Source: Pseudomonas nicosulfuronedens
Lineage (GTDB): Bacteria > Pseudomonadota > Gammaproteobacteria > Pseudomonadales > Pseudomonadaceae
Assembly (NCBI RefSeq): GCF_005877905.1
Contig: NZ_SWDV01000024.1
Span: forward strand, 78,148-142,147
Reading direction: 5' to 3'
DNA length: 64,000 nt
Shown here: piece after piece, positions 41,513 to 50,766 of the stretch
How positions within the stretch are numbered: the stretch's first letter is position 1
How the letters are laid out: the number at the start of each line of letters is the position of its first letter
The notes under the pieces: generated by a model
Database searches by the model: none
What the model was told of the DNA's origin: nothing
What the model saw: only the letters and a program-made list of their open reading frames with translations
Position numbers and translations under genes: made by a program

Positions 41513-42901
41513 ATGCTGTTGCTCGACCCCACCTCGGACATTCCCCTGGTCACCCAGATCGTCGACGGCATCGCCCAGGCCATCGACGAGCAGCGCCTGC
41601 GCTCCGGCGCCAAGTTGCCCTCGATCCGCAAGTTCGCCCAGGCCAATGGCGTCAGCCACTTCACCGTGGTCGAGGCCTATGATCGGCTGGTGGCGCGCGG
41701 CTGCCTGAACGCGGTGCCCAATGCCGGTTTCTACGTGCGCGGCCCGGCAGTCGAGGACAGCGCCGGCGATGAGGCACCCACCGAATTCGACTTCGATGCG
41801 CACCTGCTGCTGCACAAGGTCTTCCAGCCGCTGGGGATGGAAATCCGTCCCGGTGTCGGCCTGCTGCCCGAGCACTGGCTTGACGGCGAAGGCTTGCAGC
41901 GAGGCCTGCGCAGCCTGGCGCGGGAAGAGCCGACCCAGTTCGGCAACTACGGCCACAGCAAGGGCAACCTGAAGCTGCGCGGCAAACTGGCGGACCGTTT
42001 GGCAGATGCCGGCGTCAGCGCCAGCCCCGAGCAGATCCTGCTGACCGCCGGCGCCAGCCAGGCACTGGACCTCACCGTGCGCTACCTGGTACAGCGCGGC
42101 GACCCGGTGCTGGTCGATGAGCCCGGCTACCACAATCTGTTCCTCAATCTGCGCCTGCAGGGCGCGCAGTTGCTGGGCGTGCCCCGCAGCGCCGATGGGC
42201 TGGACCTGGATCGTCTGGAGCAACTGGCCCGCGAGTACCGGCCCAAGGTCTACTTCACCCAGGCGCGCCTGCAGAGCCCCACCGGCGGCAGCCTGTCACT
42301 GGCGGCAGCACACCGCCTGCTGCAGCTGGCGGAGAAATACGATTTCCTCATCGTCGAGAACGACATCTATGCCGACCTGGACCCCGCCGGCCAACTGCTG
42401 CTCGCTAACCTCGATCAACTGGCGCGGGTGATCTACATCGGCAGCCTGTCCAAGGTCATCGCCCCGGCGCTGCGCACCGGTTTCATCGCCGCGCACCCCG
42501 AGCTGATCGAGGAACTGGTTCCGCTGAAAATGGTCAGTGGCCTGACCAGCTCGGAGCTCACCGAAACCCTGGCCCTGGACATCCTCCTGCAAGGCCGCCA
42601 CCGCAAGCACGTGCGCCAGTTGCGCGACCAGCTCGGCGAAGCCCATGACAGCGTGGCGCGACGCCTGGAAGCCGCCGGCCTGGAAATCTTCCACGAACCC
42701 CGCGCTGGCCTGTTCCTCTGGGCCCGCCACCGCGCGGTGGATGACGCCACCCTGCTCGCCAGCCGCGCCAAGGAGGCGAAGATCCTGCTGTTCCCCGGCC
42801 AGTTGTTCATGCCCGATGGCCGCAGCGTGCCGTGGATGCGCTTCAACGTCGCGCACTCGCTGGATGAGCGGCTGTATGCCTTTCTCTCGAAACAAGGCTG
42901 A
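41513..42901 (+). CDS. MocR/GabR-type regulator (GntR HTH fused to aminotransferase-like domain)
   Basis: 462 residues. GntR winged helix at about 8-75 (PLVTQIVDGIAQAIDEQRLRSGAKLPSIRKFAQANGVSHFTVVEAYDRL), linker, then a class I aminotransferase fold from about 115 with the PLP-lysine region GSLSKVIAPALRTGF and substrate Arg near WMRFNVAH. MocR proteins use PLP as sensor of amino-group metabolites. ATG 41513 is preferred to an ATG at 41393, whose extension would cover the presumed operator. Divergent from the class II aldolase gene. Confidence 0.93.
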   Translation: MLLLDPTSDIPLVTQIVDGIAQAIDEQRLRSGAKLPSIRKFAQANGVSHFTVVEAYDRLVARGCLNAVPNAGFYVRGPAVEDSAGDEAPTEFDFDAHLLLHKVFQPLGMEIRPGVGLLPEHWLDGEGLQRGLRSLAREEPTQFGNYGHSKGNLKLRGKLADRLADAGVSASPEQILLTAGASQALDLTVRYLVQRGDPVLVDEPGYHNLFLNLRLQGAQLLGVPRSADGLDLDRLEQLAREYRPKVYFTQARLQSPTGGSLSLAAAHRLLQLAEKYDFLIVENDIYADLDPAGQLLLANLDQLARVIYIGSLSKVIAPALRTGFIAAHPELIEELVPLKMVSGLTSSELTETLALDILLQGRHRKHVRQLRDQLGEAHDSVARRLEAAGLEIFHEPRAGLFLWARHRAVDDATLLASRAKEAKILLFPGQLFMPDGRSVPWMRFNVAHSLDERLYAFLSKQG

Positions 42902-42978
42902 GGGCGGTCACAAAACTCTCGGCCACCGAGTCCAAGGAAGAAGAGCCGGAATTTCGCCGGCCACGTCAGGAGGACACC

Positions 42979-43779
42979 GTGAAATTCCCAGCCATCGACA
43001 ACGAACACCTGCAACGTGCCCAGCGCGGCGAACCCACCGCCCTCGATGCGTTGCTGCTGGCCCTGCAAGCGCCGGTCTACAACCTCGCCCTGCGCATGCT
43101 CGGCCGTCGTGAAGACGCCCAGGACGCCAGCCAGGAAATCCTCCTGCGCATCACCACGCACCTGGCCAGTTTCCGTGGCGACAGCCAGTTCTCCACCTGG
43201 GCCTTCCGCATCGCCAGCAACGCGCTGCTGACCGCGCGCACCAAGGTTCGCGAGACGCCCACCGTGTCGCTGGAAGCCCTGGCGGAAAAGCTCGACCTCG
43301 GCCTGCGCCTGGCCCAGGCCAACGAGCGCCCGCTGGAGCCGGCCGACAAGCTCGCCGCCGAACGCATCGCACTCGCCTGCACCCAGGGCATGCTGATGTG
43401 CCTGGAACGCGAGCAGCGCCTGGCCTACGTGCTGGACATCGCCTTTGGCCTGGATTCGGAAACCGCCGCTGCCGTGCTCGAGATCGAGCCGGCGACCTAC
43501 CGCAAGCGCCTGTCGCGGGCTCGCCAGCGGCTGGATGAGTTCATGCACCAGCACTGCGGTCTGGTCAACGCCCAGGCCGCCTGCTCCTGCGAGCGCCAGG
43601 CGCTGGCATTACCGCCTGGCGGCACCGATACCCGCCAGGCCAGGAGCGAGTTACTCGCCCTCACCCGCCTCGCGGATGCGGCAGCAGTGTTCCGCGCGCA
43701 CCCGGACTACCAGGTACCGCAACGGGTGATCGAAACCGTCCGCGCCGTGCTGCAGCAGCACACTGGAGGCTGGCAATGA
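42979..43779 (+). CDS. ECF-type RNA polymerase sigma factor with cysteine-containing C-terminal extension
   Basis: 266 residues, longer than usual ECF factors. Region 2 is clear (REDAQDASQEILLRITTHLASFRGDSQFSTWAFRIASNALLT); region 4 is weaker (EPATYRKRLSRARQRLDEF). After it comes an extension with HCGLVNAQAACSCERQAL, a small Cys/His cluster that could bind metal or sense redox. GTG 42979 has a perfect AGGAGG six bases upstream. No anti-sigma gene is adjacent; instead the stop overlaps a thioesterase start (ATGA). The extension may replace the anti-sigma (inference). Confidence 0.88.
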   Translation: MKFPAIDNEHLQRAQRGEPTALDALLLALQAPVYNLALRMLGRREDAQDASQEILLRITTHLASFRGDSQFSTWAFRIASNALLTARTKVRETPTVSLEALAEKLDLGLRLAQANERPLEPADKLAAERIALACTQGMLMCLEREQRLAYVLDIAFGLDSETAAAVLEIEPATYRKRLSRARQRLDEFMHQHCGLVNAQAACSCERQALALPPGGTDTRQARSELLALTRLADAAAVFRAHPDYQVPQRVIETVRAVLQQHTGGWQ

Positions 43780-44201
43780 ACGCGGTCGCCGATCTGGGTT
43801 ATCCCGAGGGTTTTCAGCCGCTGCAACGCCGCAACCCGCTGCTGGACCTGCTCGGTCCATTCCTGGTGCGTGGCGAAGGCGAATCGCTGGAACTGGGCCT
43901 GCTGCTGGACGAACGCCACACCAACAGCCGTGGCGGCGTGCACGGCGGCATCCTGGCTACCCTGGCCGACATCGGCATGGGCTATGCGATGGCCTTCTCC
44001 AGCCAACCACCGCAACCGCTGGTCACCGCCAGCCTGACCCTGGACTACGTGTCCAGCGCCCAGGTCGGCGACTGGTTGTGCATCCGACTGCTGCACAGCC
44101 GGCGCGGCAGGCAGATGGCATTCGCCAACGCACTGCTGTCGGTAGGCGACAAGGTGGTGGCCCAGGCCAGCGCGGTGTTCGCCGTACCAGCACAACGTTG
44201 A
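43776..44201 (+). CDS. PaaI-type hotdog acyl-CoA thioesterase
   Basis: 141 residues of the hotdog fold. The PaaI signature NSRGGVHGGILATLADIGMGYA contains the active-site HGG; ASLTLDYVSSAQVGDW is the second conserved strand pair. Hydrolyses acyl- or aryl-CoA thioesters. Start overlaps the sigma-factor stop by 4 bp, so the two are co-translated. Confidence 0.9.
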   Translation: MNAVADLGYPEGFQPLQRRNPLLDLLGPFLVRGEGESLELGLLLDERHTNSRGGVHGGILATLADIGMGYAMAFSSQPPQPLVTASLTLDYVSSAQVGDWLCIRLLHSRRGRQMAFANALLSVGDKVVAQASAVFAVPAQR

Positions 44202-44277
44202 TCCTGCAGATATCGCCAGCCGCCGCCTGAGGCCGTAGACTTGCCGCCCATCAGCAACCGCCAGCAAGAGATCGACT

Positions 44278-44979
44278 ATGGGCGCCCAGTGGAAAGCCAA
44301 ACATAAAGAAGTCGCCGCCAACGCCAAGGGCCGCGTGTTCGGCAAACTGTCGAAGGAAATCATGATCGCCGCGCGAAATGGCGCCGACCCGGACATGAAC
44401 CCGAAACTGCGTCTGGTCGTCGAGCAGGCCAAGAAGGCCTCGATGCCCCGCGATACCCTGGAGCGCGCCATCAAGAAAGGCGCCGGCCTGCTGGACGGCG
44501 CCGCCACCTTCGAGCGCGTGGTCTACGAAGGCTTCGCCCCGCACCGCGTACCGGTGATCGTCGAATGCCTGACTGACAACGTGAACCGCACCATCGCGGA
44601 AATCCGCGTGCTGTTCCGCAAGGGCCAACTGGGCGCTTCCGGCTCGGTATCCTGGGACTTCGATTACCTGGGCCTGGTCGAGGCCACCCCGGCCAGCGCT
44701 GACGCCGACCCGGAACTGGCCGCCATCGAAGCTGGCGCCCAGGACTTCGAGCCGGGCGAAGAAGAAGGCGACACCCTGTTCCTCACCGACTCCACCGACC
44801 TGGACGCCGTCTGCCGCGCCTTGCCCGAGCACGGTTTCACCGTCGCCTCGGCCAAGCTCGGCTACAAGGCGAAGAACCCGGTAAGTCTGTCCGACGCGGA
44901 ACTGGAAGAAGTCGAAGCCTTCCTCGATGCCCTGGACGGCAACGACGACGTGCAGAACCTCTACGTCGGCCTGGCGTAA
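44278..44979 (+). CDS. YebC/PmpR-family protein (second-type paralogue)
   Basis: 233 residues of the YebC/TACO1 family, matching the shorter Pseudomonas paralogue starting [11 protein letters not shown] rather than the classical YebC start MAGHSKWANI. Conserved blocks: [66 protein letters not shown]. The family binds DNA and/or acts at stalled ribosomes; this type is usually annotated as a probable transcriptional regulator. Independent of the preceding thioesterase (76-bp gap). Confidence 0.92.
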   Translation: MGAQWKAKHKEVAANAKGRVFGKLSKEIMIAARNGADPDMNPKLRLVVEQAKKASMPRDTLERAIKKGAGLLDGAATFERVVYEGFAPHRVPVIVECLTDNVNRTIAEIRVLFRKGQLGASGSVSWDFDYLGLVEATPASADADPELAAIEAGAQDFEPGEEEGDTLFLTDSTDLDAVCRALPEHGFTVASAKLGYKAKNPVSLSDAELEEVEAFLDALDGNDDVQNLYVGLA

Positions 44980-44988
44980 CCCGCCGTT

Positions 44989-45019
44989 GCAAGGGGCTGG
45001 GCCATGCCCTGCCCCTTGC
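44989..45019. terminator. Bidirectional hairpin between convergent genes
   Basis: GCAAGGGG / CCCCTTGC stem with inner GGGC / GCCC, in the 47-bp gap between the YebC-type gene (plus) and the hypothetical gene at 45027-45467 (minus). No T run on either strand, so a weak terminator. Confidence 0.55.
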
Positions 45020-45026
45020 TGCCGCG

Positions 45027-45467
45027 TCAGTACAGCCCGGTCGCGCTCCCCGGCTCGAAGACCGGAGTCTGATTGGCGTGGATCATGTTGTAGCTCAGCA
45101 TGAACGCCACGCCGCCCTCGCTGCCCAGCGCCTGGCTGACCCAGCCGATCGGGTTATTGAACAGCGAGTCGTCCGGGTTGAGCACGCCGATGGCCGCCGT
45201 GTCCGGATCGTTGTCCCAGGTGACGTCACCCCAGTGCCAGCCCAACCCCTCCACGTACTGCCGGCCGAGCAAGGCTCCGAGCGCGAAGACCGCGTCATCG
45301 GCCACCTCGCGCTGTTGCTCCTTGGCATCGCGGACGTACTGGGTGATTGCCGCGACCACCGCGTCGGGTGGCAACTCCGGTGCCAGTTGCAGTAGTACCA
45401 GGGCCTGCTGTTGCAGGTCTTCCAGTTGTTGCTCCAGTTCCGCCGACAGCGGAATGATTTCAGCCAT
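45027..45467 (-). CDS. Hypothetical acidic protein
   Basis: 146 residues, no signal peptide. N-terminal helix rich in Glu/Gln/Leu (ELEQQLEDLQQQALVLLQLA), then a Trp-rich middle (GLGWHWGDVTWDNDPDTAAIGVLNPDD) and SYNMIHANQTPVFEPGSATGLY. Not recognised. ATG 45467 has AAGGA and AGGAG just upstream; an in-frame ATG at 45539 is rejected. The LysR gene upstream is in the same direction with a 75-bp gap. Confidence 0.78.
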   Translation of the reverse strand: MAEIIPLSAELEQQLEDLQQQALVLLQLAPELPPDAVVAAITQYVRDAKEQQREVADDAVFALGALLGRQYVEGLGWHWGDVTWDNDPDTAAIGVLNPDDSLFNNPIGWVSQALGSEGGVAFMLSYNMIHANQTPVFEPGSATGLY

Positions 45468-45542
45468 GCTTCCTTCTCCTGAAACGGTTCTCGCGCTCTC
45501 CTGGCGAGTCCCTGTCACTGTGAAACTTTCATTCGGCAACGC

Positions 45543-46439
45543 TCACGCGGAGCGTCCCATCAGGACATCCTGGCTCCCTTCGGCCTTCTCCCGCAGGAAA
45601 TCCCAGGTGGTGCGCATGCGCGCGATGTCCTTGAGTTCGGTCGGCATCAGCATCCAGAAGGTCCGCACGAACTCGATCTCCCCCGCCAGGATCGGCTGCA
45701 ACGATGAGTCCTCGGCTGCCGCGAAAGCCGGCAGGATTGCCAGCCCGGCGCCCTCTGCCACCGCACGCTGCTGCGCCAGGATGCTGGTGCAGCGCAGCGC
45801 CATGTGCAGCGGCCGGCCGATCTCGTCGAGGTACTGCAGCTCCTTGCTGTAGAGCAGGTCGTCGACATAGCCCACCAGGGCATGGTCGCGCAGGTCATCG
45901 CGAGTTCCGATCGGCCCGCGCTCGGCGAGGTAATCCTTCGAGGCATAGAGGCGCAGCACGTAGTCGGTCAGCCGGGTAATGATGTAGGGCCCGCGACCGG
46001 GGCGCTCCAGGGTGATGACGATATCCGCCTCGTGGCGCGACAGCTGCAGCGCGCGCGGCACCGCCAGCAAGTCCACGCCCAGGTGTGGGTGACGCTGGTT
46101 CAGCTCCACCAGCTGCGAGGTCAGCAGCGTCGAGCCGTAACCCTCGGTTGCGCCGATACGTACCTTGCCGGAGAGATTGTCTTCGGTGCCGGCCAGGCGC
46201 TTCTCGATCACCTTGCAGGCACTTTCCATCGCCTCGGCCTGGGGCAGCAGTCCGTGGCCGGCCTCGGTCAGCCGATAGCCGGCGGGTTCGCGCACCAGCA
46301 GTTGGGCGCCGATGCTCTTCTCCAGCGCCTGCAGCCGGCGGGCGACAGTGGTGTGGTCCACCCCCAGGCGCCGCGCGGCGACGGTGAGCTTGCCGGCACG
46401 GGAAAGCTCGAGGAAGAAACGCAGATTGTCCCAGTCCAT
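45543..46439 (-). CDS. LysR-type regulator, likely activator of mmsAB
   Basis: 298 residues. HTH at about 1-60 (DWDNLRFFLELSRAGKLTVAARRLGVDHTTVARRLQALEKSIGAQLL), effector domain after it. ATG 46439 (MDWDNLRF) is the family start; the in-frame ATG at 46481 would extend into the presumed operator. Divergent from mmsA with a 131-bp gap holding a perfect dyad. By position, a regulator of valine/3-hydroxyisobutyrate catabolism (inference; an AraC protein MmsR fills this role in some pseudomonads). Confidence 0.9.
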   Translation of the reverse strand: MDWDNLRFFLELSRAGKLTVAARRLGVDHTTVARRLQALEKSIGAQLLVREPAGYRLTEAGHGLLPQAEAMESACKVIEKRLAGTEDNLSGKVRIGATEGYGSTLLTSQLVELNQRHPHLGVDLLAVPRALQLSRHEADIVITLERPGRGPYIITRLTDYVLRLYASKDYLAERGPIGTRDDLRDHALVGYVDDLLYSKELQYLDEIGRPLHMALRCTSILAQQRAVAEGAGLAILPAFAAAEDSSLQPILAGEIEFVRTFWMLMPTELKDIARMRTTWDFLREKAEGSQDVLMGRSA

Positions 46440-46461
46440 TGACTCACCCGTGCGCGCTATA

Positions 46462-46477
46462 TCTGCAAAAATGCAGA
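46462..46477. promoter_or_regulatory. Dyad operator candidate for the LysR regulator of mmsAB
   Basis: TCTGCA-AAAA-TGCAGA, a perfect 6-bp inverted repeat 23 bp from the LysR start and 94 bp from mmsA, where a LysR recognition site would sit in a divergent LysR/target arrangement. Confidence 0.55.
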
Positions 46478-46570
46478 CCATACTTGCACATCACCGCATT
46501 GAGAACATCAAAAATGCACTGTTAGGATCGGACCACACAAGAACAAAGCCTTCAGGCTGGGAGAACCCCG

Positions 46571-48079
46571 ATGACTGCACCTGCCGTCCCGACCGTCAAA
46601 CTCTTCCTCGATGGCAAGCCCGTCGAGTCCACCACCTCCGAATGGCGCGACGTGATCAACCCTGCCACCCAGGAAGTCCTCGCCCGCGTGCCCTTCGCCA
46701 CGCCCGAGGAAGTCGAGCGCGCAGTGGCCAGTGCCAAGGCTGCATTCAGGACCTGGAAGAAGACCCCCATCGGCGCCCGCGCGCGCATCTTCCTCAAGTA
46801 CCAGCAACTGATCCGCGAGAACATGAAGGAACTGGCGGCTATCCTCACCGCCGAACAGGGCAAGACCCTGCCGGATGCCGAAGGCGACGTGTTCCGCGGC
46901 CTGGAAGTGGTCGAGCACGCCTCGGCCATTGGCAACCTGCAACTGGGCGAGCTGGCCAACAACGTGGCTGGCGGCGTGGATACCTTCACCATCCTGCAAC
47001 CCATCGGTGTCTGCGCCGGCATCACCCCCTTCAACTTCCCGGCGATGATCCCGCTGTGGATGTTCCCGATGGCCATCGCCACCGGCAACACCTTCGTCCT
47101 CAAGCCCTCCGAGCAGGATCCGATGGTGACCATGCGCCTGGTCGAACTGGCCCATGAAGCCGGTGTGCCGCCGGGCGTGCTCAACGTCATCCATGGCGGC
47201 CCGGACGTGGTCAACGCGATCTGCGATCACCCGGACATCAAGGCAGTCTCCTTCGTCGGCTCGACCCGCGTCGGCACTCACGTCTATAACCGCGCATCCC
47301 TGGCCGGAAAGCGCGTGCAGTGCATGATGGGCGCGAAAAACCACGCGGTGGTGCTGCCCGACGCCAACAAGGAACAGACCCTCAACGCCATTGCCGGCGC
47401 AGCCTTCGGCGCCGCCGGGCAGCGCTGCATGGCGGTATCGGTGGCAATCCTGGTGGGCGAAGCCAACCAGTGGATTCCCGACCTGGTGGCCAAGGCGCAG
47501 ACCCTCAAGGTCAGCGGCGGCACCGAAGCCAATACCGACGTCGGCCCGCTGGTTTCCTGCGCGGCGCTGGACCGCGTCAGCGGCCTGATCGAGCGCGGCA
47601 CCCAGGAGGGCGCCAAGCTGGAGCTGGACGGTCGTAATCCGCAGGTGGCCGGCTACGGCAAGGGCAACTTCGTCGGCCCGACCGTTTTCTCCGGCGTTAC
47701 TCCGCAAATGACCATCTACCGCGAGGAAATCTTCGGCCCGGTGCTCTGCGTGGTGTCGGTGAAGACCTTCGATGAGGCCATCGAGCTGATCAACGCCAAC
47801 CCCAATGGCAACGGCACTGCGCTGTTCACCCGTTCCGGCGCCGCCGCCCGCCACTTCAAGGAAGAGATCGACGTCGGCCAGGTGGGCATCAACGTGCCGA
47901 TCCCGGTACCGGTACCGCTGTTCTCCTTCACCGGCTCGCGCGGCTCGAAGCTGGGCGACCTGGGCCCGTACGGCAAGCAGGTGGTGCAGTTCTACACCCA
48001 GACCAAGACCGTCACCGAGCGCTGGTTCGACGAGAACGAGGTCGGCGGTGCGGTGAACACCACCATCAACCTCAAGTAA
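46571..48079 (+). CDS. mmsA: Methylmalonate-semialdehyde dehydrogenase (CoA-acylating)
   Basis: 502 residues, the usual MmsA size. Aldehyde dehydrogenase motifs: [32 protein letters not shown], and the catalytic Cys in [11 protein letters not shown] (about residue 284). It converts (S)-methylmalonate semialdehyde to propionyl-CoA in valine breakdown, also malonate semialdehyde to acetyl-CoA. Next gene is mmsB; both follow the divergent LysR gene. Confidence 0.96.
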   Translation: MTAPAVPTVKLFLDGKPVESTTSEWRDVINPATQEVLARVPFATPEEVERAVASAKAAFRTWKKTPIGARARIFLKYQQLIRENMKELAAILTAEQGKTLPDAEGDVFRGLEVVEHASAIGNLQLGELANNVAGGVDTFTILQPIGVCAGITPFNFPAMIPLWMFPMAIATGNTFVLKPSEQDPMVTMRLVELAHEAGVPPGVLNVIHGGPDVVNAICDHPDIKAVSFVGSTRVGTHVYNRASLAGKRVQCMMGAKNHAVVLPDANKEQTLNAIAGAAFGAAGQRCMAVSVAILVGEANQWIPDLVAKAQTLKVSGGTEANTDVGPLVSCAALDRVSGLIERGTQEGAKLELDGRNPQVAGYGKGNFVGPTVFSGVTPQMTIYREEIFGPVLCVVSVKTFDEAIELINANPNGNGTALFTRSGAAARHFKEEIDVGQVGINVPIPVPVPLFSFTGSRGSKLGDLGPYGKQVVQFYTQTKTVTERWFDENEVGGAVNTTINLK

Positions 48080-48216
48080 GCCCTGCCCGCCCGCCTGCCC
48101 CGAGCCGGCCCGGACTTCAGCATGGATGCTGGTCCAGGTTCGGCACCACGCGGGCGGGCACCTCCTTTTGCGCCTGATCGATCGGGCGCCCCGAACAAGA
48201 AGAAGAGGACCACCCC

Positions 48217-49092
48217 ATGCGCATCGGCTTCATCGGACTCGGCAACATGGGCGGCCCCATGGCCGCCAACCTGCTCAAGGCCGGCTTCGACCTGAGTGTC
48301 TTCGATCTCTCCTCCAAGGCCGTGGAAGCGGCCGTCACCCTTGGCGCCCGCGCCCTGGCATCCCCCGCCGAAGTGGCGCGCGACGATGTCGAGGTGATCA
48401 TCACCATGCTGCCCGCCGCCGCCCACGTGAAGCAGGTTTACCTCGGCGACGACGGCCTGCTGGCCAACGTGCAGCCCGGCGTCTTGCTGATCGATTCGTC
48501 CACCATCGATCCACTGAACGCCCGCGAGGTCAGCGCCGCTGCGCACGCCCACGGCAACCCGATGCTGGACGCGCCGGTTTCCGGCGGCACCGCCGGTGCG
48601 GCAGCCGGCACCCTGACCTTCATGGTCGGCGGCGAGCAGACCGACTTCGAGCGCGCCCGCCCGGTGCTCGCGGCCATGGGCAAGAACCTCGTGCACTGTG
48701 GCGGTGCCGGCAACGGCCAGGTAGCCAAGGTGGCAAACAACCTGCTGCTGGGCATCTCCATGATCGGTGTGGCGGAAGCCATGTCCCTGGGCGTGAAGCT
48801 GGGCATGGATGCCGAGGTGCTGGCCGGCATCATCAATACCTCCAGCGGCCGCTGCTGGAGCTCTGAGGTCAACAATCCGCTCACCGGCGCTCCGGCGGCA
48901 CGAGGTTACAGCGGCGGCTTCGGCACCGACCTGATGCTCAAGGACCTGGGCCTGGCCAGCGAGGCGGCGCGGCAGATTCGCCATCCGGTGCTGCTTGGCG
49001 CCCTCGCGCAGCAGCTGTTCCAGACCTTCAGCAACCAGGGCAATGGCCAGTTGGACTTCTCGGCCATCGTGAAGCTCTACGAACAGAACTAA
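48217..49092 (+). CDS. mmsB: 3-hydroxyisobutyrate dehydrogenase
   Basis: 291 residues. NAD-binding GFIGLGNMGGPMAANLLKAGF at the N terminus, substrate motif DAPVSGGTAGAAAGTLTFMVGG, and catalytic Lys in KVANNLLLG. Oxidises 3-hydroxyisobutyrate to methylmalonate semialdehyde, the substrate of MmsA. 137 bp after mmsA, probably the same operon. A short CCGCT / AGCGG hairpin follows the stop, then a REP doublet. Confidence 0.95.
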   Translation: MRIGFIGLGNMGGPMAANLLKAGFDLSVFDLSSKAVEAAVTLGARALASPAEVARDDVEVIITMLPAAAHVKQVYLGDDGLLANVQPGVLLIDSSTIDPLNAREVSAAAHAHGNPMLDAPVSGGTAGAAAGTLTFMVGGEQTDFERARPVLAAMGKNLVHCGGAGNGQVAKVANNLLLGISMIGVAEAMSLGVKLGMDAEVLAGIINTSSGRCWSSEVNNPLTGAPAARGYSGGFGTDLMLKDLGLASEAARQIRHPVLLGALAQQLFQTFSNQGNGQLDFSAIVKLYEQN

Positions 49093-49115
49093 GCCGCTCT
49101 CCAGCGGGCGCTTTT

Positions 49116-49182
49116 CGTAGGAGCGAGCTTGCTCGCGAACCTCCTCGCTGCGGGGCTGTTCGCGAGCAAGCTCGCTCCTACA
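49116..49182. repeat. REP doublet (REPIN-like)
   Basis: Plus copy 49116-49140 and minus copy 49159-49182, both perfect GTAGGAGCGAGCTTGCTCGC type, 18 bp apart, in the gap between mmsB and the bestrophin-like gene. Confidence 0.92.
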
Positions 49183-49260
49183 AAGGTCGCCCTCTGCAAC
49201 GCGCCTTCAGGGCGCCTATCTCGGCTATCATGCGCGCTCCGCCCCACCGGATGCCGCCCG

Positions 49261-50178
49261 ATGATCCTCCGCCCACAAACCCCGACACTCTGGGTCCTGC
49301 TGTTCTCGCTCAAGGGGTCGATCATCCCGGCCATCTGGCGCAAGGTGCTCTACACGGTGCTGCTCAGCTCGCTGGTGGTGGCCACCCACGGCACGCTCTA
49401 CCACTACAAGGTGATCATCACCTCCACGCCCTTCACCCTCTGGGGGCTGACGCTGGCGATCTTCCTAGGCTTTCGTAACAACGTCGCCTACCAGCGCTTC
49501 TGGGAGGCGCGCACGCTCTGGGGCGAACTGCTGATCGTGACCCGCAACCTGGCGCGGCAGACCCGCTCGCTGCTGCCCGATCTCGATGCGCAAAGCCGCC
49601 GCCAGCTCTGCAAACCGCTGATCGCCTTCGGCTACACGCTACGCGACCAGTTGCGCGGCACCGTGCAAGGCGCCGACGTGAAGCGCGTGCTGGGCGAGGA
49701 CGCTGCAACCTTCGCCAACTGCCGCAATCCGGCCAACGCGTTGCTGGCGGAGCTGGGCCAGCGCTTCGCCGACCAGAGCCGCGCGGCGGGCGCCAGCGAC
49801 ATCACCCTGGCTGCCATCGACCAGCAGATGACCCGCCTGTCCTACGTACTGGGCGGCTGCGAGCGCATCAGCAACACGCCGATCCCCTATCCCTACATCC
49901 TGATGCTGCACCGCATCGTGCACGTCTACTGCTTCCTGCTGCCCTTCTGCCTGGTGGACAGCATCGGCTGGTTCACCCCGCTGGCGGTGTGCGTACTGGC
50001 CTACACCTTCTTCGGCCTGGACGCCCTGGGCGACCAGATCGCCGACCCGTTCGACACCCAACCCAACGATCTGCCGCTGGATGCCATGAGCCGCAACCTG
50101 GAAATCACCGTGCTGGAGATCCTCGGTGATACCGACCTGCCTGAACCGCTGAAGCCAGTGGACGGCCTGCTGCTCTGA
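49261..50178 (+). CDS. Bestrophin-like inner-membrane channel (UPF0187/YneE family)
   Basis: 305 residues with hydrophobic segments at about 25-45, 60-80, 215-235 and 240-260, as in bacterial bestrophins. Family strings: LSSLVVATHGTLYHYKV, LGFRNNVAYQRFWEARTLWGEL, and IPYPYILMLHRIVHVYCFLLP. Bacterial homologues form pentameric ion channels. ATG 49261 is consistent with the family start; the frame is open upstream through the REP doublet but that is rejected. Confidence 0.9.
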   Translation: MILRPQTPTLWVLLFSLKGSIIPAIWRKVLYTVLLSSLVVATHGTLYHYKVIITSTPFTLWGLTLAIFLGFRNNVAYQRFWEARTLWGELLIVTRNLARQTRSLLPDLDAQSRRQLCKPLIAFGYTLRDQLRGTVQGADVKRVLGEDAATFANCRNPANALLAELGQRFADQSRAAGASDITLAAIDQQMTRLSYVLGGCERISNTPIPYPYILMLHRIVHVYCFLLPFCLVDSIGWFTPLAVCVLAYTFFGLDALGDQIADPFDTQPNDLPLDAMSRNLEITVLEILGDTDLPEPLKPVDGLLL

Positions 50179-50199
50179 TCGAGCCTTGAGGACTATTCG

Positions 50200-50766
50200 A
50201 TGAACCACCTGAAAGACGTGCCGCTGAACAAGGCCTACCTGCTGCTCAACCACGGCCCGAGCACCATAGTCACCAGCGAGCACGACGGCGTCGCCAACGT
50301 CATGGCCGCTGCCTGGGTCATGCCGCTGGACTTCGATCCGCCCAAACTGATGCTGGTACTGGACCGCAACACCTGGTCACGCCATCTGGTAGAAGGCTCG
50401 GGCGCATTCGTCATCCAGCTGCCGACGCGCCAGCAGGCTGAGCTGACTCTGGCAGTGGGTTCGAGCAACGGCGGCGAAGGCGACAAGTTCGAGCAACTGG
50501 ACATCCGCACCGCCCGCGCGAAGCTGGTCGAGGCGCCGATCGTCGAGGACTGCGTGGCCTACCTGGAATGCAAGGTCATCAGCGAGCCGAACAACCAGGA
50601 GAAGTACGACCTGTTCATCGCCGAGGTGGTTGCCGCTTACGCCGATGAGCGCGCGTTCTCCAATGGCCGCTGGCATTTCCCCAGCGCCGAGTTGCGCACC
50701 ATTCACTACCAGGCGGGCGGCGCCTTCTTCGCCACCGGCGAGGCGTTCCAGGTCAGTCGCGGCTGA
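50200..50766 (+). CDS. Flavin reductase-like / FMN-binding split-barrel protein
   Basis: 188 residues of the flavin-reductase-like domain: NHGPSTIVTSEHDGVANVMAAAWVMPLDFDPPKLMLVLDRNTWS and an N-terminal-half beta barrel. Members bind FMN and either reduce flavin for partner monooxygenases or act alone; no monooxygenase is nearby. Starts 21 bp after the bestrophin gene. The 3' end overlaps the convergent CoA-transferase gene by 14 bp. Confidence 0.85.
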   Translation: MNHLKDVPLNKAYLLLNHGPSTIVTSEHDGVANVMAAAWVMPLDFDPPKLMLVLDRNTWSRHLVEGSGAFVIQLPTRQQAELTLAVGSSNGGEGDKFEQLDIRTARAKLVEAPIVEDCVAYLECKVISEPNNQEKYDLFIAEVVAAYADERAFSNGRWHFPSAELRTIHYQAGGAFFATGEAFQVSRG

